This document shows, one piece after another, positions 35,472 through 44,265 of a DNA stretch of 64,000 bases (the stretch's first letter is position 1; each line of letters opens with the position of its first letter). Made by a program: the position numbers and the translations under genes. The stretch is from Planctomycetaceae bacterium (lineage in GTDB: Bacteria > Planctomycetota > Phycisphaerae > Phycisphaerales > SM1A02): assembly GCA_027490145.1 (NCBI GenBank), contig JAIXYQ010000010.1:367198-431197 (forward strand), written 5' to 3'. The notes beneath the pieces are model-generated. The model saw nothing but the letters and a program-made list of their open reading frames with translations. It was not told where the DNA came from and made no database searches.

Positions 35472-37190
35472 GTGAGCGTGCGCCGTGACACCGCCGTGCT
35501 GTGGAGCCTCGTGGGGCTGTTGGCCGTCACGCTGCTCTGGCCCATCTGGATGGTCCTTCGCGGTGCCTTCGAGGACGGCACCGGCGCCTTCACGCTGGCG
35601 CACCTGCAGGATGTCTTCCGGGACCCGCTCCTGGTGCAGGGTTTCGGCAACAGCTTCCGCCTCGCCGCATGCACCACGCTGCTCGCGACGGCACTTGCCT
35701 TCCCGCTGGCGACGGTCGGTGCGCGGTGCGCCTTCCGAGGCAAGGCGCTGCTCAATGCCTTCGTGCTCGCGCCGCTGATCCTGCCGCCCTTCGTGGGCGC
35801 GATCGGGCTGCGGCAGGTGCTCGGGCGCATGGGCGCGCTCAACGCGCTGCTGCAGGACATCGGGCTCACCAGTGCACCGATCGACTTCCTCGGCGACGGT
35901 GGCTTCTGGAGCATCGTCGCGATCCAGGGCTTCAGCCTCTACCCGATCATCTACCTGAACCTCGTCGCGGCGCTCTCGAACATCGACCCCGCGCTCGAGG
36001 AGGCGGCACGCGGCGTGGGTGCGGGAGCCTTCACTCGTTGGCGGCGCGTGACCTTGCCGATGGTCCGGGGCGGGCTCTTCGCCGGCGCGACCATCGTCTT
36101 CATCTGGTCCTTCACCGAACTCGGCACGCCGCTGATGTTCGAGTACCGCGTCGTGACGCCGGTGCAGGTCTTCGACGGCCTGAAGGAACTCGAGACCAGC
36201 CGGCAGCCGTACGCGCTCACGGCCATCATGCTGGCCATCGCGGTCTCGCTCTACCTCGCGAGCAAGTACGTCTTCGGCCGCAGTGCCGGCACGCAGTCGA
36301 CCAAGGCGAGCATCCGGCGCGAGGAGCGGCCGCTCACGGGCTGGCAGGGGATCGCCGCCGCGGGGCTCTTCGTGCTCGTCGGTGGACTGGCCTGCACGCC
36401 GCACCTGGGCGTGATCCTGAGCAGCCTGGCCGTCCAAGGTGAGTGGTACGGCACGGTGCTGCCGCAAGCCTGGACGGGCCATCACTTCGCCGAGGCCGTG
36501 TCGCACCCACTGTCGGCCGGCGCGATCCGGAACTCGCTCGTCCTCAGCCTGCTCGCCGTGGTCCTGTCGATGGCCGTCGGGCTGGTCATCGCGCGGGCCC
36601 TCGTACGCGGTCGCGGGTGGGGGAAGCCGGTGCTCGATGGACTGGTCATGCTCCCGCTGGCGGTGCCGGGCATCGTCATGGCCTTCGGCATGATCGCGTT
36701 GAGCCTGACGTGGCCCTTCAACAGCGGTGTGATGAGGCCGTACACGGACATCCTCGGCGCGACGCCCAATCCGTTCCCGTTCCTAGTCCTGGCATACGCC
36801 GTCCGACGCCTGCCGTACGTGGTCCGTGCGGCGGTGGCCGGGCTCGAGCAGACCCCGGCGGAACTCGAGGAAGCGGGGGCCATGTGCGGCGCACGGAAGG
36901 CCACCGTCACGCGCCGGATCGTGCTCCCGTTGGTCGCGGCGAACCTGGTGGCCGGGGCGCTGCTCGCCTTCAGCTTCGCCATGCTCGAGGTCAGCGACAG
37001 CATCCTGCTTGCGCAGCGTGAGAGCGACTATCCCGTGACCAAGGCCATCTACGCGCTCGCGGAACGGCTGGGCGATGGCCAGGCGATCGCCAGCGCGCTC
37101 GGGGTCTGGGCCATGGCGCTCTTGGCGGCGACGCTCCTTGGAGCGAGCCTGGTCCTGGGCAAGCGTCTTGGCGCGGTCTTCCGCGCCTGA
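35472..37190 (+). CDS. Fused ABC transporter permease, iron(III)/FbpB type
   Basis: 572 residues, about 12 membrane helices in two homologous halves, as in FbpB/SfuB/ThiP permeases. Each half carries the EAA loop that docks the ATPase: LEEAARGVGAGAFTRWRRVT near 185 and LEEAGAMCGARKATVTRRIV near 475. It would form the channel of a binding-protein-dependent importer for ferric iron or a similar substrate. Neither the binding protein nor the ATPase is adjacent, so those genes lie outside the window or elsewhere. A hairpin follows the stop directly. Confidence 0.88.
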   Translation: MSVRRDTAVLWSLVGLLAVTLLWPIWMVLRGAFEDGTGAFTLAHLQDVFRDPLLVQGFGNSFRLAACTTLLATALAFPLATVGARCAFRGKALLNAFVLAPLILPPFVGAIGLRQVLGRMGALNALLQDIGLTSAPIDFLGDGGFWSIVAIQGFSLYPIIYLNLVAALSNIDPALEEAARGVGAGAFTRWRRVTLPMVRGGLFAGATIVFIWSFTELGTPLMFEYRVVTPVQVFDGLKELETSRQPYALTAIMLAIAVSLYLASKYVFGRSAGTQSTKASIRREERPLTGWQGIAAAGLFVLVGGLACTPHLGVILSSLAVQGEWYGTVLPQAWTGHHFAEAVSHPLSAGAIRNSLVLSLLAVVLSMAVGLVIARALVRGRGWGKPVLDGLVMLPLAVPGIVMAFGMIALSLTWPFNSGVMRPYTDILGATPNPFPFLVLAYAVRRLPYVVRAAVAGLEQTPAELEEAGAMCGARKATVTRRIVLPLVAANLVAGALLAFSFAMLEVSDSILLAQRESDYPVTKAIYALAERLGDGQAIASALGVWAMALLAATLLGASLVLGKRLGAVFRA

Positions 37191-37193
37191 TCG

Positions 37194-37213
37194 CCGGGCG
37201 TCCGTCCGCCCGG
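37194..37213 (+). terminator. GC hairpin after the ABC permease gene
   Basis: CCGGGCG-TCCGTC-CGCCCGG, a perfect 7-bp stem starting 4 nt after the stop. No U-tract. Confidence 0.5.
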
Positions 37214-37255
37214 ATCGCGCGCCAAGCCCGCGCGCCCGCGTCGACGGCCCGGTCC

Positions 37256-37261
37256 TATACT
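37256..37261 (+). promoter_or_regulatory. -10 box TATACT of the nuoDE-X-F operon
   Basis: TATACT ends 9 nt before the nuoD ATG at 37271; leader of about 2-3 nt. No -35 is evident. Confidence 0.5.
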
Positions 37262-37270
37262 TGTCGGACC

Positions 37271-38560
37271 ATGCCGTACACGCTGATGCCCGACGAGGGC
37301 TACGGACTCGAAGTCGAGACGCTGGAGTACCTGAAGGAGCACGTCCAGGGTCCGGACCGCTGGGTGCTGAACTTCGGGCCCCAACACCCCGCCACGCACA
37401 CCACGCTCCGCCTGGTGCTCGAGATCGACGGCGAGCGCGTGGCCCGGGCGACCCCGCACATCGGCTACCTGCACTCGGGCTTCGAGAAGCTCGCCGAGCA
37501 CCACGACTGGAACCAGTACGTGTGCACTGCGAGCCGGATGGACTACATCAGCCCGATCGTCAACGACATCGCCTGGCACCATGCGGTGGAGCGGCTCTTC
37601 GGCGTCGAGCTCACCCCGCGGTGCACCGTCGTCCGCACGATCCTGATGGAACTCGGTCGCATCCAGAACCACCTCCTGTGCGTGGGCGCAGCCGCGCTCG
37701 ACCTCGGGGCGTTCACCAGCTTCCTGTACGGCTTCAACGAGCGCGAGCGGATCTACGACATCATCGAGTACGTGAGCGGCCAGCGCTTCCACCCGGATTG
37801 GACCCGCGTGGGCGGAGCATGGCGCGACATCCCCGACGACGAGGTCTTCCGCCGCATGGTGCGGAACTTCATCGATGTCCGCCTGCCCAACGCGATCGCG
37901 GATCTTGAGAACCTGTGCAACCGCAACCGCATCTTCGTCGATCGCCTGCAGGGTGTCGGCGTGATCGGCCGCGACGAGGCGATCGCCTGGGGCCTGAGCG
38001 GTCCCAACGCGCGCGCGAGCGGCGTGCGTCGCGACCTGCGCAAGGACGAACCCTTCATGTGCTACGCGCCCAACTGGGACGGCAACGGCGCCGATCCGGT
38101 GCGCTTCAATGTGGCCGTGGCCAGCGACGGCGACTGCCTGAGCCGGTACCTCGTGCGCCTCGAGGAGATGAAGCAGAGCCGCGCCGTCATCGACCAGTTG
38201 ATCGACCGCATTCCGGGCGGCCCGATCGACACGGTGCGCGATGCCAAGCTGCGCGTGCCGCAGAAGGCCGAGGTCTACGGCTCCATCGAGAGCACGATCC
38301 AGCACTTCGAGCTCTACATGCACAACCGCGGCTTCACGTCGCCGGTGGGTGAGAGCTATGCGTCCATCGAAGGCCCCAACGGCGAGATGGGCTTCTTCCT
38401 GGTGGGCAGCGGCGGGCGCTGCGCCTTCCGTGCAAAGTGCCGGCCGCCGTCGTTCATGAGCTTCCAAGCCTTCCCCAAGCTGATGGAAGGCCACCAGCTT
38501 GCCGACGTGGTCGCGATCATCGGGTCGCTGAACATCATCGCCGCCGAACTCGACCGGTGA
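37271..38560 (+). CDS. nuoD: NADH-quinone oxidoreductase subunit D
   Basis: 429 residues. The 49-kDa-type subunit that, with NuoB, forms the quinone site of respiratory complex I. Typical segments are LNFGPQHPATHTTLRLVLEI, HIGYLHSGFEKLAEHHDWNQ, SRMDYISPIVNDIAWHHAVE and the C-terminal FRAKCRPPSFMSFQAFPKL, ending in IIGSLNIIAAELDR. The quinone-site His and Tyr positions are present. First gene of a partial complex I operon; nuoA-C are not upstream, where an ABC permease ends. Confidence 0.97.
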   Translation: MPYTLMPDEGYGLEVETLEYLKEHVQGPDRWVLNFGPQHPATHTTLRLVLEIDGERVARATPHIGYLHSGFEKLAEHHDWNQYVCTASRMDYISPIVNDIAWHHAVERLFGVELTPRCTVVRTILMELGRIQNHLLCVGAAALDLGAFTSFLYGFNERERIYDIIEYVSGQRFHPDWTRVGGAWRDIPDDEVFRRMVRNFIDVRLPNAIADLENLCNRNRIFVDRLQGVGVIGRDEAIAWGLSGPNARASGVRRDLRKDEPFMCYAPNWDGNGADPVRFNVAVASDGDCLSRYLVRLEEMKQSRAVIDQLIDRIPGGPIDTVRDAKLRVPQKAEVYGSIESTIQHFELYMHNRGFTSPVGESYASIEGPNGEMGFFLVGSGGRCAFRAKCRPPSFMSFQAFPKLMEGHQLADVVAIIGSLNIIAAELDR

Positions 38561-38612
38561 CCGCCGGGATCCGTCGCGCAGACCAACGAGCCATACGCCA
38601 AGGACCAACGAC

Positions 38613-39164
38613 ATGAGCTGGAAGACCAAGCCCTCGAGCACCATGCAGATCCCGCGCCGCGCCGAGCCGTACGTCTCGCCCGCGGTGGCCGAGCGCTGGG
38701 AGCGTGAGATCGTCTCCAAGTACCACGTGCGCAAGGGCGCGCTGATGCCGATCCTGCACGAACTGCAGCACGAGCACCGATGCATCCCGTATCAGGCCAT
38801 GGTCGAGGTGGCGCGCTTCCTCGGCATCTCGCCTGCCGAGGTGCTCGACTGCGCGACCTTCTACGAGGAGTTCAGCCTCGAGCCGCGCGGCCGCTGCACC
38901 ATCGGCATCTGCCAGTCGATCGCGTGCGAGGCGTGCGACCACAAGCCGCTCATGGACCACTGTCGCCGCACGCTGGGCATCGAGCCCGGCGAGACGACGG
39001 CCGACGGGGCGTTCACCCTGCTGGCCATGGAGTGCCTGGGCTCGTGCGACACGGCACCCGTGGCGCTCTTCAACGAGACCCTGCACGAGAAGCTCGACGT
39101 GCCAACCGTCGATCGACTGATCGCGCAGGCGCGCCAGGCACCCGCCGCCGGCCACCACCACTGA
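38613..39164 (+). CDS. nuoE: NADH-quinone oxidoreductase subunit E
   Basis: 183 residues. Thioredoxin-like subunit with one 2Fe-2S cluster in the NADH-oxidising arm. The four ligands are seen as GICQSIACEAC (C-x4-C) and MECLGSCDTAPVALFNETLH (C-x3-C). The opening VSPAVAERWEREIVSKYHVR-like helix and LMPILHELQHEHRCIP are family-typical. 52 nt after nuoD. Confidence 0.95.
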   Translation: MSWKTKPSSTMQIPRRAEPYVSPAVAERWEREIVSKYHVRKGALMPILHELQHEHRCIPYQAMVEVARFLGISPAEVLDCATFYEEFSLEPRGRCTIGICQSIACEACDHKPLMDHCRRTLGIEPGETTADGAFTLLAMECLGSCDTAPVALFNETLHEKLDVPTVDRLIAQARQAPAAGHHH

Positions 39165-39171
39165 GCTTCCC

Positions 39172-39462
39172 ATGCAGCGTCGCGACCAGGACATGAGCGT
39201 TGCCGAGAGCCTGGGTGCCTTCGTGGGCGCCATCTGGGGCGGCATCGCCTCGACGCCGGGTGCGCCCGGCCGGGCCGATGCGGCCGCCGACGGCCGGCCC
39301 GATGCCGACGGAACGCGTTCCGCGCGGACCGTGGCCACGCGCGTCGAGGACCGCGAGGTCGACGGCGTGATCCTGCGACGCACCATCATCGACGAAGTCA
39401 TCGTGCCGCCGCAGGGCGCCGCGACCAACGATCCCACCAGGACCAACCATGCGACTCACTGA
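39172..39462 (+). CDS. Unknown small protein between nuoE and nuoF
   Basis: 96 residues, not recognised. A short hydrophobic stretch (LGAFVGAIWGGIAST) is followed by an Ala/Asp/Arg-rich region and a beta-like EVDGVILRRTIIDEVIVPP. It lies 7 nt after nuoE and overlaps the nuoF start by 14 nt in another frame, so it is likely translated with the operon. An alternative start at 39193 would shorten it by 7 residues. It could be an accessory complex I subunit or assembly factor; that is inference from position only. Confidence 0.55.
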   Translation: MQRRDQDMSVAESLGAFVGAIWGGIASTPGAPGRADAAADGRPDADGTRSARTVATRVEDREVDGVILRRTIIDEVIVPPQGAATNDPTRTNHATH

Positions 39463-40807
39463 ACCCGTCCTCACCAAGCGCATTCCCGGCTGCGTGCCGG
39501 GCATCAACGACGGCGGAACCGCCGCGCGTTCGACCGTCTCGTTCGCGCAGTACAAGGCGACCGGCGGCTACGCCTCGCTCGCCAAGGCGCTCGACATGGA
39601 GCCGGCGAAGGTGATCGAACTCGTCAAGGAAGCGGTCGTCCGCGGTCGCGGCGGCGCAGGCTTCCCGGCGGGCCTCAAGTGGTCGTTCCTCCCGCAGGAT
39701 GACGGTGCGGGCCATCGCTACCTGTGCATCAACTGCGACGAGGCCGAGCCCGGCACCTTCAAGGACCGCCTGCTCGTCGACTTCGATCCGCACCTGATCC
39801 TCGAGGGGATCGCCATCGCGTGCCACGCGTGCCGGCTCGACACCGCGTACTTCTTCATCCGCGGCGAGTACCACCACCAGGCGAAGGTCATGGAGAAGGC
39901 CATCCAGGAGGCCTACGCCGGCGGCATCTTCGGCAAGGGCGGCCTGATGCGCCGCCCCGGCGCGCTGAGCGTCGACTGCTTCCTGCACCGCTCGGCGGGC
40001 GCGTACATCTGCGGCGAGGAAACCGGCCTGCTCGAGGCGATCGAAGGCAAGCGCGGCTGGCCCCGCGTGAAGCCGCCGTTCCCGGCGGTCAAGGGCCTCT
40101 TCGGTCGACCGACGATCATCAACAACGTCGAGACGCTCGCCGCCGTCGTGCCCATCGTGGAGAAGGGCGTGGCCTGGTGGAAGGGGATCGGCGTCGAGAG
40201 TTCGCTCGGCGGCATGCCCAGCTACGGCACGAAGCTCATGGGCGTGAGCGGCCACGTGAACCGTCCGGGCGTGTTCGAGGCACCGCTAGGCGTCAAGCTC
40301 AGCACGCTCGTCAACGACTACTGCGGTGGGATGCGCAAGGGCAAGCGCTTCAAGGGCGCGATCGCCGGCGGGGTGAGCATGGGTGTGCTCGGCACCGACC
40401 AGTTCGACGCCGCGATGGACTTCGACATCGGCCGTGCGTGCAACGTGCTCGGCCTGGGCACCGCGTGCCCGACCATCTTCGACGAGGACACCGACATGGT
40501 GATGGTCGCGCGCAACATCGCGCGGTTCTTCAAGAACGAGTCGTGCGGGCAGTGCACCCCGTGCCGCGAGGGCAGCGGCTGGATCTACAAGCTGCTCTGC
40601 CGCATCGAGCAGGGCCAGGCCACGACGGCCGACCTCGACCTGCTGCTCGAACTCGGCATGAGCATGGGCCTGACGCCCGGCACCACGATCTGCGGCCTGG
40701 CCGACGGCAACAACTGGGCGATCCGCACCATCGTCGGCAAGTTCCGGGGCGAGTTCGAGAAGCGCGTGAAGCCGAAGTTCGTGCCCGTCCACGTGAGCGC
40801 GCACTGA
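39449..40807 (+). CDS. nuoF: NADH-quinone oxidoreductase subunit F (NADH-binding)
   Basis: 452 residues. Binds NADH and FMN and carries the first 4Fe-4S cluster of complex I. The FMN/NADH site shows VVRGRGGAGFPAGLKWSF and YLCINCDEAEPGTFKDR, then GAYICGEETGLLEAIEG; the cluster ligands lie in NESCGQCTPCREGSGW plus the later Cys in TPGTTICGLADG. It overlaps the small upstream gene. nuoG does not follow; the operon ends with a hairpin before ybeY, so complex I genes are dispersed in this genome. Confidence 0.97.
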   Translation: MRLTEPVLTKRIPGCVPGINDGGTAARSTVSFAQYKATGGYASLAKALDMEPAKVIELVKEAVVRGRGGAGFPAGLKWSFLPQDDGAGHRYLCINCDEAEPGTFKDRLLVDFDPHLILEGIAIACHACRLDTAYFFIRGEYHHQAKVMEKAIQEAYAGGIFGKGGLMRRPGALSVDCFLHRSAGAYICGEETGLLEAIEGKRGWPRVKPPFPAVKGLFGRPTIINNVETLAAVVPIVEKGVAWWKGIGVESSLGGMPSYGTKLMGVSGHVNRPGVFEAPLGVKLSTLVNDYCGGMRKGKRFKGAIAGGVSMGVLGTDQFDAAMDFDIGRACNVLGLGTACPTIFDEDTDMVMVARNIARFFKNESCGQCTPCREGSGWIYKLLCRIEQGQATTADLDLLLELGMSMGLTPGTTICGLADGNNWAIRTIVGKFRGEFEKRVKPKFVPVHVSAH

Positions 40808-40829
40808 ACGCGTCGCGACCGTGCAGCGT

Positions 40830-40849
40830 CCCCGCGCCGGTGTGCGGGG
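40830..40849 (+). terminator. Hairpin after nuoF
   Basis: CCCCGC-GCCGGTGT-GCGGGG, 6-bp stem with an 8-nt loop, 22 nt after the stop. No U-tract. Confidence 0.45.
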
Positions 40850-40894
40850 TGATCCCTCCACCGGCCTTCCGAAGGGTCGCAGGGGCGTGATGGG

Positions 40895-40900
40895 TAGCAT
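40895..40900 (+). promoter_or_regulatory. -10 box TAGCAT of ybeY
   Basis: TAGCAT ends 7 nt before the ATG at 40908. The in-frame ATG at 40899 overlaps the box and is therefore unlikely. Confidence 0.5.
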
Positions 40901-40907
40901 GACCGCC

Positions 40908-41369
40908 ATGGATCCCGTGATCGAGGTCCGGCTGGATGCACCCCTGAAGCGGCTCGAGGCCGAGCGGGCCTGGGTGCAGGACCGTCTGTCGGCCTGCCTC
41001 GCGCATGTCCCCGTGCCGGTGGCGCGCGTGACGGTCGAGGTCATCGACGACCACCGCATGACCGCGCTGCACGAGCGCTTCAGCAACGTGCCCGGCACGA
41101 CCGACGTCCTGACGTTCCCGGCGAGCGGTCCGGGCGAGCCCGTGGAGGTCGACATCGCCATCTGCGTGGACGAGGCTGCGCGGCAGGCGACCACCCGCGG
41201 TCACGAACTGCGCCGCGAGCTCCTGCTCTACGCGCTGCACGGCGTGCTGCACTGCACGGGCTTCGACGATCGCACGCCCGCCGAGCACGCACGCATGCAT
41301 GCCGAGGAGGACCGGATCCTGCAGGCGATCGGCCTGGGCGTGGTCTATGCCCGCGGGGAGCAGCCATGA
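40908..41369 (+). CDS. ybeY: YbeY, rRNA maturation endoribonuclease
   Basis: 153 residues. Metal-dependent RNase that trims the 3' end of 16S rNA precursors and takes part in ribosome quality control. The region TDVLTFPASG and the metal motif YALHGVLHCTGFDD identify it. The usual motif is H-G-x-L-H-x-x-G-x-D-H; here the last His is Asp, so one zinc ligand differs. It is translationally coupled to the following CNNM-family gene (ATGA), a frequent partnership of ybeY. Confidence 0.9.
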   Translation: MDPVIEVRLDAPLKRLEAERAWVQDRLSACLAHVPVPVARVTVEVIDDHRMTALHERFSNVPGTTDVLTFPASGPGEPVEVDIAICVDEAARQATTRGHELRRELLLYALHGVLHCTGFDDRTPAEHARMHAEEDRILQAIGLGVVYARGEQP

Positions 41370-42658
41370 CCGGCATGCACCTGGGCCTGCTCGTGCTGAG
41401 CCTGCTGCTGGCGAGCTACTTCAGCGCGCTGAACCTGGCCTTGGTGGCGGTCAGCCCCAGCCACCTGCAGCGTCGGCTTGAGCAGCGCGGCCGCGGCCTG
41501 GTTGGCCCGTGGATCATGCGGGAAACGGTGGCCCTCGAACAGTCGGTCGCGTTCCTGCGCACGTTCGGGCGCCTGGGCGCGTTGGCCGTGGTGCTGGTGG
41601 CCATCCACGACCGGGATCCCGACGGCGCCCTGGCCATGCAGGCGCTGGTCGCGCTGGCGATCGCCGCGCCGGTCGTCTGGCTCACCACGAGCGTGGTCGC
41701 CGGCGCCGTGGCCCGCCACGCGCCGGCGTGGATCATCGTGCGCAGCGTGCCGGTGCTGCGCATCTGCTGGGTGCTGTCGTGGCCGCTGGTGCGGTCCGTG
41801 CGCTTCGTCGACGAGGCGGTCCGCCGCATTGCCGGTGCCGAGCAGGGGGCCGTGCACGCCGAGCGGGAACTGCTGCAGACGATCGAGGATGCGCAGCGGG
41901 CCGGTGGCGTCGATGAGACGATCGCCACGATGATGGAGAACGTCGTCGCGTTCAAGGGCACGCTCGTGAGCGAGGTCATGACGCCCCGGACGGCGATCGA
42001 AGGGCTTCCCTACACCAGCGACCTCCAGGTGATCCGCCAGTTCATCCTGGGCGCGGGGCACAGCCGCATCCCGGTCTACCGCGACAGCCTCGATTCGATC
42101 GTCGGGATCCTCTACGTGAAGGACCTGGTGCGCTACCTCGGCGACGAGACCGAAGACTTCGAGCTGTCCCGCCTGCTGCGCGTGCCGGTGCGCGTGCCCG
42201 AGACGAAGCCCGTGCGCGAGCTGCTGCTCGAGTTCCAGCGAAGCGAGGTGCACCAGGCGATCGTGGTGGATGAGTTCGGCGGCACGGCGGGCCTCGTCAC
42301 CATCGAGGACGTGCTCGAGGAGATCGTGGGCGAGATCGTCGACGAGCACGAGCCTGAACACGAGGTCGTGGCGTCGATGGCGGGGGACTCGGCAGCGGGA
42401 TGGACCGTCGACGGCCGTTACCGCGTCGATGACTTCAACCGCGAGACGGGCCTATCGCTGCCTGAGGACGAGGACTACGACACGGTCGCCGGATTCCTGC
42501 TGTCGGCGCTCGGTCGCGTGCCATCTGCGGGTGAATCGGTGCAGACGCACGGCGCCACGTTCACCGTCGCCAACGCCTCGCCGGCCGCGATCCGCAGCGT
42601 GACCGTTCGGCTGATGGCTCAGCCGAACTCGTCGCCGCGGAAGGTGCTCGCGAGATAG
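41366..42658 (+). CDS. CNNM/HlyC-CorC family membrane protein with CBS domains
   Basis: 430 residues. N-terminal DUF21 membrane domain (about four helices in 1-150), two CBS domains (about 200-320: VMTPRTAIEGLPYTSDLQVI, GHSRIPVYRDSLDSIVGILY, VDEFGGTAGLVTIEDVLEEI) and a C-terminal CorC_HlyC domain (about 340-425). Members transport or regulate magnesium and cobalt; the old name is TlyC/hemolysin. The 3' end overlaps the convergent lptB gene by 40 nt. Confidence 0.93.
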   Translation: MTGMHLGLLVLSLLLASYFSALNLALVAVSPSHLQRRLEQRGRGLVGPWIMRETVALEQSVAFLRTFGRLGALAVVLVAIHDRDPDGALAMQALVALAIAAPVVWLTTSVVAGAVARHAPAWIIVRSVPVLRICWVLSWPLVRSVRFVDEAVRRIAGAEQGAVHAERELLQTIEDAQRAGGVDETIATMMENVVAFKGTLVSEVMTPRTAIEGLPYTSDLQVIRQFILGAGHSRIPVYRDSLDSIVGILYVKDLVRYLGDETEDFELSRLLRVPVRVPETKPVRELLLEFQRSEVHQAIVVDEFGGTAGLVTIEDVLEEIVGEIVDEHEPEHEVVASMAGDSAAGWTVDGRYRVDDFNRETGLSLPEDEDYDTVAGFLLSALGRVPSAGESVQTHGATFTVANASPAAIRSVTVRLMAQPNSSPRKVLAR

Positions 42659-43353
42659 GCATCGCGCACCATCGGATCGTTGATGATGTCCTTGGGGGCG
42701 CCGTCGCGCAGGTTGCGCCCCTCGTGCACGATGTAGGCACGGTCGCAGATCCGCAGCGTCTGCTGCACGTTGTGGTCCGTGACCAGGATGCCGATGCCGG
42801 TGTCGGCCAGCCGGCGCACCTCGCCCTGCAGTTCCTCGACCGTGTGTGGATCGACGGCCGCGAAGGGTTCATCGAGCAGGATCAGTCGTGGATCGGTCAC
42901 GAGCGCGCGGGCGATCTCCAGACGACGCCGTTCCCCGCCGGAGCACGTGCGTGCCTCGTCGCGGCGCTTGTGCTCGAGACCGAACTGCGAGAGCAGCGCG
43001 TTGCACCGGTCGGTCCGCTCGGCCCGCGTGAGCGGCAGCGTCTGCAGGATCGCCATGAGGTTCTGCTCGCAGGTCAGCCGCTGGAACACGCTCGGCTCCT
43101 GGGCGAGGTAGCCCATGCCCGCGCGGGCATGCTGGTACATCGGAAGCCGCGTCACGTCACGACCGTCGAACTCGACCGAGCCGCTCTCGGGAGAGATCAT
43201 CCCGATCGCCATGCGGAAGCTGGTGGTCTTGCCCGCGCCGTTGCGCCCGAGGATCCCGACGATCTCACCCTCATCCACGGTGAAGCTCACGCCGTCGACC
43301 ACGCGGCGGCCACCGTAGGACTTCACGAGTTCGTGGGCAGCAAGCAGCGGCAC
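42619..43353 (-). CDS. lptB: LPS export ABC transporter ATP-binding protein LptB
   Basis: 244 residues. Cytoplasmic ATPase that powers LPS extraction by LptFG and transport through LptC-A-DE. Walker A GRNGAGKTT, Q-loop YLAQEPSVF, signature CSGGERRRLEIARAL, Walker B RLILLDEPFAAVD and switch His in VTDHNVQ are intact; the FRLTCEQNL-like and LQFGLEHKRRD-like segments are LptB-typical. GTG start at 43353 with a TACACT box 6 nt upstream. Separate from the other lpt genes of the window; its 3' end overlaps the convergent CNNM gene. Confidence 0.95.
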   Translation of the reverse strand: MPLLAAHELVKSYGGRRVVDGVSFTVDEGEIVGILGRNGAGKTTSFRMAIGMISPESGSVEFDGRDVTRLPMYQHARAGMGYLAQEPSVFQRLTCEQNLMAILQTLPLTRAERTDRCNALLSQFGLEHKRRDEARTCSGGERRRLEIARALVTDPRLILLDEPFAAVDPHTVEELQGEVRRLADTGIGILVTDHNVQQTLRICDRAYIVHEGRNLRDGAPKDIINDPMVRDAYLASTFRGDEFG

Positions 43354-43359
43354 GCCGGG

Positions 43360-43365
43360 AGTGTA
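43360..43365 (-). promoter_or_regulatory. -10 box TACACT of lptB
   Basis: TACACT on the minus strand, 6 nt before the GTG at 43353. The divergent PEGA promoter lies 11 nt away, so the two promoters share about 36 nt. Confidence 0.5.
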
Positions 43366-43375
43366 GCCGTCCGGC

Positions 43376-43381
43376 TAGCAT
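43376..43381 (+). promoter_or_regulatory. -10 box TAGCAT of the PEGA lipoprotein gene
   Basis: TAGCAT ends 8 nt before the ATG at 43390. Confidence 0.5.
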
Positions 43382-43389
43382 CGTCCTCC

Positions 43390-43788
43390 ATGCGACAGCC
43401 CACTGCCATCGTGCTCGCATGCCTGTCCTTCGCAGGTTGTGTGGAGCGCACGGTCAGCATCACCAGTGACCCGCCGGGGGCCCGCGTGTGGATGAACGAT
43501 CGCGAGGTCGGTACCACGCCGTGCGTCGTGGGCATCAACGACTACGGCACCTACGACGTGCGCATCGTCAAGGAGGGCTACGCCGCCGACTGGAACGGCC
43601 GCAGCGTCGACATGCCGCTCTGGGATGCGCCGGGGCCCGACCTCGTCGGCGAGATCCTGCCGGTCGACCTGCACAGCCGCAACGAGTGGCATGTGACCCT
43701 CGTTCCGCTCTCCAAGGACGAAGCCGCACTCATCGATCGAGCCCGCGCCGCGAAGGTCGAGGCCGCTCGGCCGCCGTTCGCCAAGTGA
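43390..43788 (+). CDS. PEGA-domain lipoprotein
   Basis: 132 residues. Lipoprotein signal MRQPTAIVLACLSFAGC (Cys17), then one PEGA domain: RTVSITSDPPGARVWMNDRE, TTPCVVGINDYGTYDVRIVK. PEGA domains are small beta sandwiches of surface proteins, thought to bind the envelope. A charged tail follows. The stop is directly back-to-back with the stop of the convergent Nudix gene (TGATCA). Confidence 0.85.
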   Translation: MRQPTAIVLACLSFAGCVERTVSITSDPPGARVWMNDREVGTTPCVVGINDYGTYDVRIVKEGYAADWNGRSVDMPLWDAPGPDLVGEILPVDLHSRNEWHVTLVPLSKDEAALIDRARAAKVEAARPPFAK

Positions 43789-44259
43789 TCAACCGGTCCC
43801 GGTCCGTCTGCCGTCCAAGGTGGGCGGATCCGTCGGCGGCGATCCTGCCCGCAGCATGCGGTCGATCGCCACGATGCGATGGGTGAGCGACGCGTTCGCA
43901 GGGGGGAACTCCAGGTGAGCGAGTTCGCTCGCATCGACCCACCGAACCTGCGCGCAGCCGAGGGGTTGGGGCGAGGCGTGATGAGGCGCCATCGTCCAGA
44001 AAAGTTCGAGCGTGATTGGTCCGGCGTTCAGCGCCCCGCCAACGGCTCGCAGGTCGGTCGCCGGTACGCGAAGGCCCACTTCCTCGAAGAGCTCGCGGGC
44101 CGCCGCCTGCGGCTTGGTCTCGCCCGGCTCGACCTTCCCGCCGGGCCATTCCCACAGTCCTGCAAGGGTGGCGCCGGGGAGCCGCTGGGCCACGAGCCAC
44201 TCTGGGCACCCAGGGGCCGCAAGACGGGCGACGGCAACGGCGGCGATGGCGGAAGGCAT
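43789..44259 (-). CDS. Nudix hydrolase, MutT-like
   Basis: 156 residues. The Nudix box is complete: GGKVEPGETKPQAAARELFE followed by EVGL. The N-terminal GLWEWPGGK context is that of MutT/8-oxo-dGTP diphosphatases, which remove oxidised nucleotides. Other nucleotide substrates are possible. Leaderless-type TAATCT box before the ATG. Confidence 0.9.
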   Translation of the reverse strand: MPSAIAAVAVARLAAPGCPEWLVAQRLPGATLAGLWEWPGGKVEPGETKPQAAARELFEEVGLRVPATDLRAVGGALNAGPITLELFWTMAPHHASPQPLGCAQVRWVDASELAHLEFPPANASLTHRIVAIDRMLRAGSPPTDPPTLDGRRTGTG

Positions 44260-44265
44260 GAGCCG

